Shown here piece after piece: positions 27,013 to 35,814 of a stretch of DNA of 42,263 bases. Origin of the DNA: an uncultured Lachnospiraceae bacterium (GTDB lineage Bacteria; Bacillota; Clostridia; Lachnospirales; Lachnospiraceae). A program made the position numbers and the translations under genes. The DNA lies in the NCBI GenBank assembly GCA_902781895.1, contig CACZLA010000015.1, forward strand, positions 1-42,263, in the 5' to 3' direction. The notes beneath the pieces are model-generated. The model saw nothing but the letters and a program-made list of their open reading frames with translations, was not told where the DNA came from and searched no databases. Each line of letters begins with the position of its first letter. Within the stretch, counting starts at the first letter, position 1.

Positions 27013-28080
27013 ATGAGAAGTAACAAACTATTGATCGATAAACTTCATGATCAGCATAGTCTCGCCGGAGATGAGTGGACGCAACTCTTCGAATCATACA
27101 CTGAAGAAGACAGGCTTTATGCGGCTGAAAAGGCACGCGCAGTTGCTGACGCTGTGTATGGCAAGGATGTTTACATCCGAGGAATAGTAGAGTTCTCAAA
27201 TATATGCTCGCGTAACTGTTATTACTGCGGCCTGAGAGCCGGTAATAATAATCTCGACAGATACAGGTTGGACGCAGATGATATCCTGGAGTGTTGCAGG
27301 GATGGATACAGATACGGTTTCAGAACATTTGTACTTCAGAGCGGAGAGGATCCGCACTACAGCACTGAGATGATCTGCGGTATAGTCAGGCGGATAAAAG
27401 AGGAGTTTCCGGACTGTGCGGTTACGCTTTCAATCGGAGAGAAATCATACGAGGATTATAAGGCCTTTAAGGAGGCCGGGGCTGACAGATATCTGCTCCG
27501 CCATGAGACCGCAAATGAGGAGCATTACGGAAAACTCCATCCTGAAAGCATGTCCTGGAAAAATCGTATGAGATGTCTGGATGATCTGAAGAAGCTGGGG
27601 TATCAGACCGGATGCGGAGTGATGATAGGTTCGCCGTATCAGACCACTCAGTGTCTTGTGGATGACATGCTTTATATGGCAGAGTTTAAGCCTGAGATGA
27701 TAGGCCTCGGACCATTTCTTCCTCACAGCGATACACCCTTCAGAGATAAACCGAAGGGCTCTTACGAGACGACACTTTTCATGATCAGTCTCTGCCGTCT
27801 CATGTTCCCGAGTGCTCTGATTCCTGCAACTACAGCCCTTGGAACAATAAAGCCGGATGGAAGAGAACAGGGGGTTCTGGCAGGGGCAAATGTGATCATG
27901 CCGAATCTTTCCCCGGTGAAGGTAAGGGATAAATACATGCTTTATGATAACAAGATCTGCACGGGTGATACCTCATCTGAGTGCAGAGGCTGTATCGAAC
28001 GAAGAATGGAATCTATCGGATACAAGGTTGTAATCGGACGTGGAGATTATGTGCCGTATGGGGACGGTTCTTCTATGTAA
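27013..28080 (+). CDS. hydE: [FeFe]-hydrogenase maturation radical SAM enzyme HydE
   Basis: A 355-residue radical SAM TIM-barrel enzyme. The SAM [4Fe-4S] motif is CSRNCYYC (Cys65, Cys69, Cys72); the accessory cluster cysteines are Cys316, Cys324 and Cys327 (ICTGDTSSECRGC). Motifs such as RHETANEEHY and LGPFLPHSDTP are characteristic of HydE rather than BioB or PylB. In H-cluster synthesis HydE processes the Fe(CO)2(CN)-cysteine synthon made by HydG. The protein runs to GRGD, the usual end region, and is then extended by a tail YVPYGDGSSM encoded by a copy of a palindromic repeat that supplies the stop codon. Followed by a nifH-like gene 38 bp on. Confidence 0.95.
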   Translation: MRSNKLLIDKLHDQHSLAGDEWTQLFESYTEEDRLYAAEKARAVADAVYGKDVYIRGIVEFSNICSRNCYYCGLRAGNNNLDRYRLDADDILECCRDGYRYGFRTFVLQSGEDPHYSTEMICGIVRRIKEEFPDCAVTLSIGEKSYEDYKAFKEAGADRYLLRHETANEEHYGKLHPESMSWKNRMRCLDDLKKLGYQTGCGVMIGSPYQTTQCLVDDMLYMAEFKPEMIGLGPFLPHSDTPFRDKPKGSYETTLFMISLCRLMFPSALIPATTALGTIKPDGREQGVLAGANVIMPNLSPVKVRDKYMLYDNKICTGDTSSECRGCIERRMESIGYKVVIGRGDYVPYGDGSSM

Positions 28081-28106
28081 CGTAGAACTGTCCCTGTATG
28101 GAACAT
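28050..28106. repeat. Palindromic repeat, short copy (overlaps hydE 3' end)
   Basis: About 57 bp starting TGTGCCGTATGGGGACGGTT and ending TGTCCCTGTATGGAACAT. It equals the left and right ends of the 151-bp copies at 33073 and 39512 joined without the central part, and can fold into one hairpin. It encodes the last residues and stop of HydE. Confidence 0.85.
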
Positions 28107-28118
28107 TGGAGGAATAAT

Positions 28119-28871
28119 ATGATTAAATTTGCGATATATGGAAAAGGCGGAATAGGAAAGTCCACACTTTCTTCAAACTTAAGTGCAGCTTTTGCTAAAA
28201 GAGGGCTTACGGTGATGCAGATAGGCTGCGATCCGAAGGCTGATTCAACATCCCTTCTCTGTCCGAAGGAGAAGATTACAACGGTGCTGGATCTGGTGAG
28301 GAGCGGCAAGCCGTTCACACTTGAGGATATGGTGAAGGAAAGTACGGCAGGCGTTCTCTGCGTTGAAGCAGGAGGTCCGGTTCCCGGATTGGGATGTGCG
28401 GGAAGAGGCATCATAAATGCATTGGAGTCACTGGAGAATAAAGGTGCCTACGAGGTATATAAACCGGATGTTGTCATCTACGATGTACTTGGAGATGTTG
28501 TCTGCGGCGGCTTTACTATGCCTATGAGAAAGGGCTATGCCGATAAGGTATACATCGTGACCTCGGGAGAGAAGATGGCCGTCTATGCTGCGGCAAATAT
28601 TGCAATGGCTATAGATAACTTCAAGAAACGTGACTATGCAAAGCTGGGAGGCTTTATCCTCAACTGCCGCGGAGTAGAGAATGAAGAGGAAAATGTACAG
28701 ACTCTCGCAAAGGATTTCGAGTCAGAGGTGGTAGCTAACATCCCAAGGAGTCCTCTCTTTGATAAAGCAGAGGCGGCAGGCAAGACAGTTGTTGAGCTTT
28801 TTCCCGACAGTGATATATGCGAGAAGCTGCTGAAGCTGGCAGACAGGATAGTTGCTGATTTTAAAGAATGA
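28119..28871 (+). CDS. NifH-like Fe protein 1 (nitrogenase-like reductase component)
   Basis: A 250-residue P-loop ATPase of the NifH/BchL/CfbC family. P-loop GKGGIGKS (8-15), switch I region GCDPKADST, the two cysteines that bridge the [4Fe-4S] cluster in the dimer, Cys93 (GLGCAGRG) and Cys129 (GDVVCGG), all present, so ATP-driven electron transfer is expected. It is shorter than bona fide NifH (about 275-295) at the C-terminus. The ATG at 28119 has GGAGG in front; the one at 28098 lies in the repeat. The nearest partner genes are the nifD-like and nifK-like genes directly downstream, giving an H1-D1-K1 set. Identity with the second NifH in this window is substantial but far from complete. 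Confidence 0.93.
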   Translation: MIKFAIYGKGGIGKSTLSSNLSAAFAKRGLTVMQIGCDPKADSTSLLCPKEKITTVLDLVRSGKPFTLEDMVKESTAGVLCVEAGGPVPGLGCAGRGIINALESLENKGAYEVYKPDVVIYDVLGDVVCGGFTMPMRKGYADKVYIVTSGEKMAVYAAANIAMAIDNFKKRDYAKLGGFILNCRGVENEEENVQTLAKDFESEVVANIPRSPLFDKAEAAGKTVVELFPDSDICEKLLKLADRIVADFKE

Positions 28872-28923
28872 TCTGATAGAAGTGATAAATAGCGAATTCA
28901 CAGAAAACGAACAGGGCGTAAAT

Positions 28924-30357
28924 ATGATAAAGAAGTTAAACACGGATGAAAACCGAATACCGGATGCCATAAGGCTTTCTGAACTGGATTTTCCGAATCC
29001 ATTTTACGAGGGGCTTCAGTACAATGCCCCGGCACGTGGTGTATGGAATATAGTTCACACGGGAATGCTCATCCCCGAGTCTCATCAGGTTTATGTCTGT
29101 GCCCAGGGATGCCTTCGGGGTGTTATCCTGACAGCTGCCGAGATGAACGATATGCAGCGAATGTCTTGGGTGGCACTTCGTGAGAGTGATATGTGGAACG
29201 GGGAAATGGAAAGACGTGTCATCGAGGGTACTGCACATATCATTGAGAAGCTGAAGGAAAGGATAGAATCCGGAGAGGATAAAACACTAAAGCTTCCGAA
29301 ATGCGTTCTGATATATCTCAGCTGTATGCACATGTTCGAGGGTTGTGATTTTAATATAATAACAGATGAACTATCGGAAATGTATCCTGATATCGACTTT
29401 GTTGAGTGCTTTATGATTCCAACCATGAGAAAGACTATGTCCCCGGATGGGATGATGAAGATAAGTCTTTATAAAGCTGTAAAGAAACAGGAAAAGGATG
29501 AAAATCTCGTGGCACTTGTGGGAAGTAATCTTCCATTTGATAAAGAGTCGGATGTATGTGAGCTGATAAAGATGGCAGGAAGAAATATCTGGGATATAGC
29601 CGACTGTGAAAGCTACGAAGACTATCTGAAGCTTGGTTCGGCTCCCCTTATGATATCCTATCTGTCGGTTGCCGATGCGTCCTGTAAACAGATGGCGAGA
29701 AGATTTGAGAATGAGTGGGAGAGAATGCTACTCAGATTTGATGAAGAAAAGTTGGAAGCTGATCTGCTGAGATTGGGTGAAAAGCTGGGACTCTGTGATC
29801 AGGTGAACATTGCCGGCGAAAAAGATGCAGTAAGGAACTTTATAGAGAAGTCAAGAAGCGATGCATACGAAGCACTTGACAGGGCACATGAGATTATAGG
29901 AGATACACCGATAGCTATTGACTACACCGCATTTCCTTACATCATTGAACTTGCCGAGCTTCTGACAAAGCATGGCTTCAATGTAACCAGACTTTACAGT
30001 GACGGATTTCCTGCAGATGAAAAGGATGCATTTGAAAGGCTGAAAAAATCAAAGCCGGATATAATGGTTTATCCGACTAACGAACCGGCCATGAGATTTG
30101 CCGCAAGGGAGAATCATGAAGAACGTATTGATACTACCGCTACAGACGTGAAAGATGAAAAAATACTGGCTATCGGACAGAAGGCGGCATATTTCACCAA
30201 TACCTCCTATTTTGTAGACATCGTGGAGGGTGGCGGAATGTATGGTTATAAAGCCATAGTGAAACTGGCGGGATTAATGACAGAAGCATATCAGAAGCCA
30301 AAGGATACAAAAAAGGTTATCAGCCACAAGGGCTTCGGATGCGAGAGCTGTTTGTAA
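28924..30357 (+). CDS. Nitrogenase-like component 1, NifD-like subunit 1
   Basis: A 477-residue protein of the nitrogenase component 1 superfamily (NifD/NifE/BchN/CfbD). In the P-cluster-like region it has VYVCAQGCLRG (Cys59, Cys63) and, after the linker helices, YLSCMHMFEGCDFN (Cys134, Cys141), the position of NifD Cys154. The first P-cluster cysteine of NifD (GCAYAG region) has no counterpart, so the cluster is probably a [4Fe-4S] or variant rather than an 8Fe P-cluster. The C-terminus is unusual: GFGCESCL, a CxxC that could bind metal or be redox-active. Start at 28924 follows AGGG by 7 bases; a longer frame would overlap the nifH-like gene by 20 bp. Substrate unknown. Confidence 0.85.
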   Translation: MIKKLNTDENRIPDAIRLSELDFPNPFYEGLQYNAPARGVWNIVHTGMLIPESHQVYVCAQGCLRGVILTAAEMNDMQRMSWVALRESDMWNGEMERRVIEGTAHIIEKLKERIESGEDKTLKLPKCVLIYLSCMHMFEGCDFNIITDELSEMYPDIDFVECFMIPTMRKTMSPDGMMKISLYKAVKKQEKDENLVALVGSNLPFDKESDVCELIKMAGRNIWDIADCESYEDYLKLGSAPLMISYLSVADASCKQMARRFENEWERMLLRFDEEKLEADLLRLGEKLGLCDQVNIAGEKDAVRNFIEKSRSDAYEALDRAHEIIGDTPIAIDYTAFPYIIELAELLTKHGFNVTRLYSDGFPADEKDAFERLKKSKPDIMVYPTNEPAMRFAARENHEERIDTTATDVKDEKILAIGQKAAYFTNTSYFVDIVEGGGMYGYKAIVKLAGLMTEAYQKPKDTKKVISHKGFGCESCL

Positions 30358-30373
30358 GACAAAGGAATGCAAT

Positions 30374-31588
30374 ATGAATCAGACTGCAAGAATCATATCT
30401 ATATATGCTGCCGATACATCGGGATTCTGCTCCGCACTTTTTGAGTATGGTGGGATGTCGGTGATCCACGATGCCTCCGGCTGCAACTCAACATATACAA
30501 CACATGACGAACCCAGATGGTATGACATGGACAGCATGATGTACATCTCAGGACTCACGGAAAGTGATGCCGTAATGGGAAATGATGAGAAGTTTGTGAC
30601 GGACCTGGTTCTCGCCGCAGAGGAACTGAAACCTGAGTTTGTTGCCATCTGTGCATCGGCCCTTCCGGCCATGGTGGGGATTGACATGGAGGCCATCGCT
30701 TACGAGGTGGAGTCTCAGACGAATATTACTTCCTTTGAGGTAAAGACAAATGCCATGCAGAGCTATATAACAGGTGCCGGAAATGCATTTAAAGAGCTTG
30801 CAGGCAGATTTACCCGGGATAAAATGTGGTCGCCTGCTTCAGGTGACGCAGAGTTAAAGGTTAATATCCTGGGACTTACTCCTTTGGATTTTCCTCTTCA
30901 CGGAACGTGCGAAGCTATGGGTGAATGGCTTAAGTCAAATGGACTTAAAGTGAATGCCTATGTCGGCATGCACCCTGTGAATAAGGATGCCAATGATGGT
31001 GAAGAGGGAAATAAAGAAAAGAAAGATACGCACAATCTGGATGAGATTGTAAGACTTACGGATGCAAATGTAAACCTGGTGGTATCATCCGTCGGAAAGC
31101 CTCTGGCAGATTACCTCTATGAGAAGTATGGGATACCCTGTGTTGTGGGAACTCCCTATGGGAAAGCATTTTCCGAACTTTTGGTGGAAGACCTGAAAAA
31201 AGCAGCTGTGCAGGGGGAAAATATATACTCGGCGAAGAATCGTGGAGCGGCTGATTCAAACATAGTTGTAATAGGAGAAAGCATAACTTCTGCTTCACTT
31301 GCCGCGGCACTTTATCATGAGAAGGGTAAATCCCCGAGAGTACTTGAGAGCGTGGGAGATGGGGATATGAACGTGTTAAATGGACCGGATGACATTTCCT
31401 GTACTGAAGAGGATGAGCTTGAGAAGGAACTCTCAAAGGCCGAAACTATCATAGCCGATCCGTTGTTTGAACCCATATGTAATGGAAAGAAGTTTATCAG
31501 ACTTCCTCATTCAGCATTTTCAGGCAGGTGCTTTACCAGAGAGGAAATGAATCTGATAAATACTTCACTTGATAAGCTTGGAGTTTAG
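30374..31588 (+). CDS. Nitrogenase-like component 1, NifK-like subunit 1
   Basis: A 404-residue component 1 homologue, the likely partner of the NifD-like subunit encoded 16 bp upstream. Three cysteines fall at the NifK P-cluster positions: Cys19 (SGFCSALFEYGG), Cys37 (DASGCNSTY) and Cys93 (VAICASALPAMVGIDM). The EPRW motif after the second cysteine is shared with the second NifK-like protein, showing that both belong to one subfamily. It is shorter than NifK (about 520), lacking the long N-terminal extension, and resembles the reduced size of BchB/NifN-like proteins. AAGGA lies 8 bases before the ATG. Confidence 0.85.
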   Translation: MNQTARIISIYAADTSGFCSALFEYGGMSVIHDASGCNSTYTTHDEPRWYDMDSMMYISGLTESDAVMGNDEKFVTDLVLAAEELKPEFVAICASALPAMVGIDMEAIAYEVESQTNITSFEVKTNAMQSYITGAGNAFKELAGRFTRDKMWSPASGDAELKVNILGLTPLDFPLHGTCEAMGEWLKSNGLKVNAYVGMHPVNKDANDGEEGNKEKKDTHNLDEIVRLTDANVNLVVSSVGKPLADYLYEKYGIPCVVGTPYGKAFSELLVEDLKKAAVQGENIYSAKNRGAADSNIVVIGESITSASLAAALYHEKGKSPRVLESVGDGDMNVLNGPDDISCTEEDELEKELSKAETIIADPLFEPICNGKKFIRLPHSAFSGRCFTREEMNLINTSLDKLGV

Positions 31589-31620
31589 GTCTGATGTTGT
31601 CAGATATTTTCGGAGGGCGT

Positions 31621-32256
31621 ATGAATGATAATGTTATAAGCCGATTTATAAAGGCTATGAAGGAGAGCTTAAATCTGAATATCGTTGAAGTGAGTTTTGA
31701 CAAAAGGAGTGAGAGCTTTTTTTCTGCCGGAGAGGATAGTAGAGTTGTTCCGTATCTGAGGTTGATGGCACTGGGGAAGTCCTATGATGAGCTTATAGGC
31801 GAGCCGGAAAGGATGGGACTGGTGGACGAGTCCAGAGTTCCTGAAATCCGTACTCTGTGGCGTGAAACTCTGGACAGAAATGCTGAAGACTATAATGAGT
31901 GGTATGATGAGCTTATGTATATAGGCATTGGCAGATATGATGATCTATGCTTCTCAAAATTCGCATATGAACATAAGGATGAAGTTTTTAATTATCTTGT
32001 GAAGAGGCTTGGGAAGCCACCGAAGGCTGTCTACGCCTCAAGCAGTCCGGGAATTAATATAGTATATGAAACAGCTGATTATAAGACGCTGATGATCGAA
32101 TATAAGCAGGACAATATGATATATGACATAAAAGAGATGGCGAAACAATTTGTGAAGAAAGAATATGGTGGCGAGATCGTATGTAATCTACACGTTAAGT
32201 TCTGGCATCCTGAAATGCAGGGCTACAGTGGTTACGGACTTTCACGTCAGGACTAA
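31621..32256 (+). CDS. Unknown protein, 211 aa, within the nitrogenase-like cluster
   Basis: I do not recognise this protein. It is soluble, rich in Glu, Tyr and Lys, with no signal peptide or membrane helix. A middle segment ETLDRNAEDYNEWYDELMY is acidic and aromatic. Possible metal ligands are Cys in YDDLCFSK and EIVCNLHVKFWH, the latter with two His. The start at 31621 is preceded by GGAGGG; the in-frame ATG at 31594 lies 5 bases after the nifK-like stop without a binding site. Its position between K1 and H2 on the same strand suggests a third subunit, small regulator or assembly factor of the nitrogenase-like system. No nif accessory family could be assigned by eye. Confidence 0.75.
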   Translation: MNDNVISRFIKAMKESLNLNIVEVSFDKRSESFFSAGEDSRVVPYLRLMALGKSYDELIGEPERMGLVDESRVPEIRTLWRETLDRNAEDYNEWYDELMYIGIGRYDDLCFSKFAYEHKDEVFNYLVKRLGKPPKAVYASSSPGINIVYETADYKTLMIEYKQDNMIYDIKEMAKQFVKKEYGGEIVCNLHVKFWHPEMQGYSGYGLSRQD

Positions 32257-32279
32257 CCTCAGGATGATAAAAATGTCGT

Positions 32280-32306
32280 GTCATTCTGAGCGAGGCGAAG
32301 AATCTT
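32280..32306. repeat. GTCATTCTGAG-type dispersed repeat, copy 1
   Basis: GTCATTCTGAGCG followed by AGGCGAAGAATCTT in the 63-bp gap before the second nifH-like gene. It belongs to a widespread short dispersed repeat family; other copies lie near 38191, 40698, 40925 and 40975. Confidence 0.8.
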
Positions 32307-32319
32307 CTGGGAGGAAAAA

Positions 32320-33072
32320 ATGATAAAGATAGCTATTTACGGCAAGGGTGGTATAGGTAAGTCAACAGTGACGTCAAACCTTTCGGCTGCTCTTGCATCC
32401 CTTGGAAAAAAAGTAATACAGATCGGTTGTGATCCGAAGGCGGATTCGACGGCAAATCTCCTGAATGGAAATCCGGTCACTCCGGTAATGAATTATATGC
32501 GTGAGTTTGATGAGGAACCAACCTCACTGGATCAGATTACAAAGGAAGGATTCGGTGGAGTAGTCTGCATAGAAACAGGTGGCCCCACACCAGGACTCGG
32601 CTGTGCAGGACGTGGAATCATCACTACATTTTCACTCTTGGAGGAGTTGGAGCTCTTTAAGAAATATAAACCGGACGCAGTGCTTTACGACGTGCTGGGT
32701 GACGTAGTCTGTGGCGGTTTTGCGGCACCGATAAGAGAAGGCTACGCTGAGAAGGTCCTCATAGTTACATCCGGTGAGAAGATGGCACTCTATGCAGCCA
32801 ACAACATCAACACAGCCGTTAAGAATTTCGAGGACAGAAGCTACGCAAAGGTCCGAGGAATAGTCATGAACCGTCGTGCGGTCGAAAACGAAGAAGAAAA
32901 GGTCCGTGCATTTGCTGAGAAAAATAACCTCGATATCGTTGCAGATATTCCACGAACCAATGACATCATCCACTACGAAGACATGGGAAAAACAGTCATC
33001 GAAGGTGATCCGACACTTGAGGTAAGCAAGCGCTTCCTTGAACTGGCGCAGATGCTGATCGACGAAGAATAA
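32320..33072 (+). CDS. NifH-like Fe protein 2 (nitrogenase-like reductase component)
   Basis: A 250-residue NifH-family ATPase: P-loop GKGGIGKS (8-15), GCDPKADST, cluster cysteines Cys95 (GLGCAGRG) and Cys131 (GDVVCGG). Same length as Fe protein 1 and clearly a paralogue, but different in the middle ([15 protein letters not shown] versus [13 protein letters not shown]) and C-terminus, which are the surfaces that dock component 1. This suggests each Fe protein serves its own component 1 pair. GGGAGG precedes the ATG. Its stop codon directly abuts a 151-bp palindromic repeat. Confidence 0.93.
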   Translation: MIKIAIYGKGGIGKSTVTSNLSAALASLGKKVIQIGCDPKADSTANLLNGNPVTPVMNYMREFDEEPTSLDQITKEGFGGVVCIETGGPTPGLGCAGRGIITTFSLLEELELFKKYKPDAVLYDVLGDVVCGGFAAPIREGYAEKVLIVTSGEKMALYAANNINTAVKNFEDRSYAKVRGIVMNRRAVENEEEKVRAFAEKNNLDIVADIPRTNDIIHYEDMGKTVIEGDPTLEVSKRFLELAQMLIDEE

Positions 33073-33229
33073 TGTGCCGTATGGGGACGGTTCTTCTATG
33101 TAACATAGATCTGTCCCCATATGGCTTACACAATAAAGAAAGTGTCATTCAAAAAGGGACAGATCTATGCTACAGAAGGGACGGATATATGTGTCATAGA
33201 AGAACCGTCCCCAAATGGAACATGGCACA
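33073..33229. repeat. Palindromic MITE-like repeat, long copy A
   Basis: A 151-bp core (33073-33223) plus GGCACA, matching the inverted TGTGCC at its start. Nested inverted repeats: outer GGGGACGGTTCTTCTATG with CATAGAAGAACCGTCCCC, inner CATAGATCTGTCCC with GGGACAGATCTATG. It differs from the copy at 39512 at about five positions with no gaps. It fills most of the 172-bp gap between H2 and D2 and carries no gene. Confidence 0.9.
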
Positions 33230-33244
33230 TCCAAGAGGAAATAA

Positions 33245-34591
33245 ATGAAAGAAGCATATTATAAAACAACAAAAGAATTGGCGGAGCTTGGGCTGGATAA
33301 GCTTCCGGGGGAAATGAAGTCGGGGGAACATCTTATATACAGCTCACCGGCAACGCTTTATTTTAATTCTCCGGGTGCGAAGGGCTTCGGTGTAAAGAGA
33401 GCGGGACTTGCAGTTCCTGAGTCGGTGATGCTGCTGGTTTCACCGGGCTGCTGCGGAAGAAATACATCCCTTTTCAGAGTAGAACCTCAGTACAGGGATA
33501 AGTTCTTCTTCATGCTGCTGGATGATACGGACATCGTAACAGGAAGACATCTGACGAAAATCCCGCAGGCGGCTGAGGAGGTGCTGGAGTCATTAGAAAA
33601 AACTCCATCCGCCATCATGATCTGTATCACCTGTGTGGATGCACTTCTCGGTACTGACATGGAAAGAGTGTGCCGAAAGGTGGTTGAGAAAACAGGTGTT
33701 CCTGCAGTTGCCTGCTATATGTATGCCCTGACACGAGAAAAGAGACTTCCGCCTATGGCGGCTGTCAGAACCAGTGTTTATTCACTGCTTGAAAAAAGAG
33801 AAAAGCGCAGCTCCGTGGACATGAATATAATGGGCTACTTCACACCACTTTTTGACAGCTGTGAGTTGTATGACCTGATGAAGGGAATAGGCATAAGAAA
33901 TATCAGAGAGCTTTCGAGATGCAAGACCATAGAAGAATATCATGAGCTTTCAAATGCAAACTTCAGCCTTGTGCTGAATCCCGAGGCCAGAGCCGCCGCA
34001 CAGGATATGCAGGAAAGGCTGGGCATTCCATTTATCGAGCTGCTGAGACTTTACAGGATCGACAAGATTCATAATCAGTATAAGCTCCTGGGACAGGCCC
34101 TTGGTTCGGAAATAAATGATGAAGAATATTATCAGAAGGCCAGAAAAACCATAGATGATTTTAAGGCGAAGTACGGTTCCTTCAGCTTCTCGGTTGGCGA
34201 GATCCAGAACGGTGATCCGATAGAAATGTCACTCATGCTGGTAGAGGAAGGCTTCAAGGTAAAAGAGATATTCGCAACTGTCGGAGAACTCAATTTCAGA
34301 TTCTTAAAGAGACTGGCAGAGCTGAGTCCGGATACGAAGGTTTATTCGAATCTGTCTCCGTCGATGATGCATTATGGTATGTCAGACATTTCCGGTGAGA
34401 CGGATGAAAAAACAGATGGAAAAATGGATGGCATTCCGGATGCATACATCGGTTCGGATGTCCAGTATTACCATCCGGAGGTTCCGGGAATAGAGTGGTG
34501 CGATGATGATCAGCCCTTCGGATTCGACGGAGTGATAAAGCTGTTTGAAAGACTTGACGATGTACTTAAGAATAAAGGAAAGATAGAATGA
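33245..34591 (+). CDS. Nitrogenase-like component 1, NifD-like subunit 2
   Basis: A 448-residue component 1 superfamily protein. Cluster-region cysteines are LVSPGCCGRNTS (Cys69, Cys70), equivalent to the GPVGC position of NifD, and MICITCVDALLGTDME (Cys127, Cys130), equivalent to the third P-cluster cysteine. As in NifD-like 1, the first cysteine is missing. The GTDME motif marks the family. GAGGAAAT precedes the ATG. The end overlaps the nifK-like gene by 4 bp (ATGA), so the two are translationally coupled and surely form a complex. A low-complexity acidic insert near residues 385-400 (TDEKTDGKMDG) looks like a surface loop. Product and substrate unknown. Confidence 0.85.
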   Translation: MKEAYYKTTKELAELGLDKLPGEMKSGEHLIYSSPATLYFNSPGAKGFGVKRAGLAVPESVMLLVSPGCCGRNTSLFRVEPQYRDKFFFMLLDDTDIVTGRHLTKIPQAAEEVLESLEKTPSAIMICITCVDALLGTDMERVCRKVVEKTGVPAVACYMYALTREKRLPPMAAVRTSVYSLLEKREKRSSVDMNIMGYFTPLFDSCELYDLMKGIGIRNIRELSRCKTIEEYHELSNANFSLVLNPEARAAAQDMQERLGIPFIELLRLYRIDKIHNQYKLLGQALGSEINDEEYYQKARKTIDDFKAKYGSFSFSVGEIQNGDPIEMSLMLVEEGFKVKEIFATVGELNFRFLKRLAELSPDTKVYSNLSPSMMHYGMSDISGETDEKTDGKMDGIPDAYIGSDVQYYHPEVPGIEWCDDDQPFGFDGVIKLFERLDDVLKNKGKIE

Positions 34592-35736
34592 AGAAACTAC
34601 TGAAATACCTCTCACCCTTTGCACCTGATCAGTCGGGGGCATGCGGAGTTCTATACGAACTCGGAGGGATAATAGTTATATGCGACGCAGGTGGCTGCGC
34701 CGGAAATATATGCGGCTTTGATGAACCCAGATGGTTCACCAGCAAAAGTGCGGTCTTCAGTGCCGGACTCCGTGATATGGATGCGATAATGGGGCGTGAT
34801 GACAAGCTTATCGAAAAGCTGTCCAAGGCTCAGGAGCAGATAGGAGCCAAATTCTCCGCACTGGTTGCAACGCCGGTTCCTGCTGTTATCGGAACTGATA
34901 TGAAAGCACTGAAACGTATGGCTGAAAAGAAGCTTGGCGTTCCCTGTATATCGATCAATGCCATAGGAACCAAATACTACGATGTGGGAGAGCAGGAAGC
35001 ATGGCTGCAGCTGTTTGAGACCTTTGCGGGAGAAGCAGATGACAGGAAAGATTCTGTGATTACAGATGAGAAATCAGCTGAAAACACAATAAAAAACACA
35101 ATCGGAATCATCGGCGCAACACCTTTTGAAACCGGTTATTCAACGGACAAGCCACTGAAAAAGTATCTGGAAAAAGCAGGATACGAAAACAGCGTTATCT
35201 ATACAGTAGGAACAACTCTGGAAGATATAAAATTGGCGGGAGCCCGTGAGAAGAATCTCGTGGTAAGTGCCGCCGGGATCAAAGCAGCAGAGTACCTTAA
35301 GGAAAAGTTCGGAACTCCATACGAGGTTGGATTCCCATTTATTCCGGATGAGGTAATAAATGATGCAAAGAACGCTTTGGGTAGAATCCTCATCATCCAT
35401 TCACAGTTTGCTGCAAATGAGATGAGAAACATTCTCCTGAATAGTGGTGATGAATCGAATGATAAAAGTGATTCATCAAGTGCGATCGACTGCGCTACAT
35501 TTTTCACTCTTCTTCCTGAATATGCTGAGAAGGGAGACATACAGCTCTCAGGTGAGGACGACTTGTGGGAGCTGGCAGCTGAAGGCGATTACGACCTGAT
35601 AATCGCTGATGCGGATATGGAAAGACTTGTACGGGCTGCAGGCTATAAAGGCGAGTTTGTGGACTTTCCACACTTCGCAGTTTCCGGCAAGATGAATGAT
35701 GATTCGGTTATGTTCTTTACTCAGATGACAGAATAA
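34588..35736 (+). CDS. Nitrogenase-like component 1, NifK-like subunit 2
   Basis: A 382-residue protein homologous to NifK-like 1: SGACGVLYELGG (Cys19), DAGGCAGNICGFDEPRW (Cys37), but the third position, Cys93 in the other copy, is Val in SALVATPVPAVIGTDM. Loss of one of three ligands means its cluster must be bound differently, perhaps with an extra cysteine (Cys32 or Cys42) or a non-Cys ligand as seen with the Asp ligand of BchB. Acidic, Ser/Asp-rich segments near 150 and 290 are probably loops. Start overlaps the stop of the NifD-like gene. hypF follows after 78 bp. Confidence 0.84.
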   Translation: MKKLLKYLSPFAPDQSGACGVLYELGGIIVICDAGGCAGNICGFDEPRWFTSKSAVFSAGLRDMDAIMGRDDKLIEKLSKAQEQIGAKFSALVATPVPAVIGTDMKALKRMAEKKLGVPCISINAIGTKYYDVGEQEAWLQLFETFAGEADDRKDSVITDEKSAENTIKNTIGIIGATPFETGYSTDKPLKKYLEKAGYENSVIYTVGTTLEDIKLAGAREKNLVVSAAGIKAAEYLKEKFGTPYEVGFPFIPDEVINDAKNALGRILIIHSQFAANEMRNILLNSGDESNDKSDSSSAIDCATFFTLLPEYAEKGDIQLSGEDDLWELAAEGDYDLIIADADMERLVRAAGYKGEFVDFPHFAVSGKMNDDSVMFFTQMTE

Positions 35737-35814
35737 TTATAATAGTTATGTAAACCACAAACCGTATAATTCCACAGAACTAAACGCATGAAATAATAAC
35801 AGAAAGGAGTCGAC

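Noticed and set aside
33073-33229. CRISPR-like repeats or an insertion sequence with its own transposase
   Set aside because: No regular repeat-spacer array and no ORF inside the palindromic elements; they are non-autonomous repeats.
28119-35736. A conventional nitrogen-fixing nitrogenase
   Set aside because: No nifB, nifE, nifN or nifV in the window, the D-like proteins lack one P-cluster cysteine, subunits are short (382-477 residues), and the neighbours are hyd/hyp genes.
28119-35736. Tetrapyrrole reductases (BchNBL, BchXYZ or CfbCD)
   Set aside because: No chlorophyll, F430, sirohydrochlorin or cobalamin genes nearby and two full H-D-K sets; sequence motifs such as EPRW after the second NifK cysteine do not match what I recall of these families.
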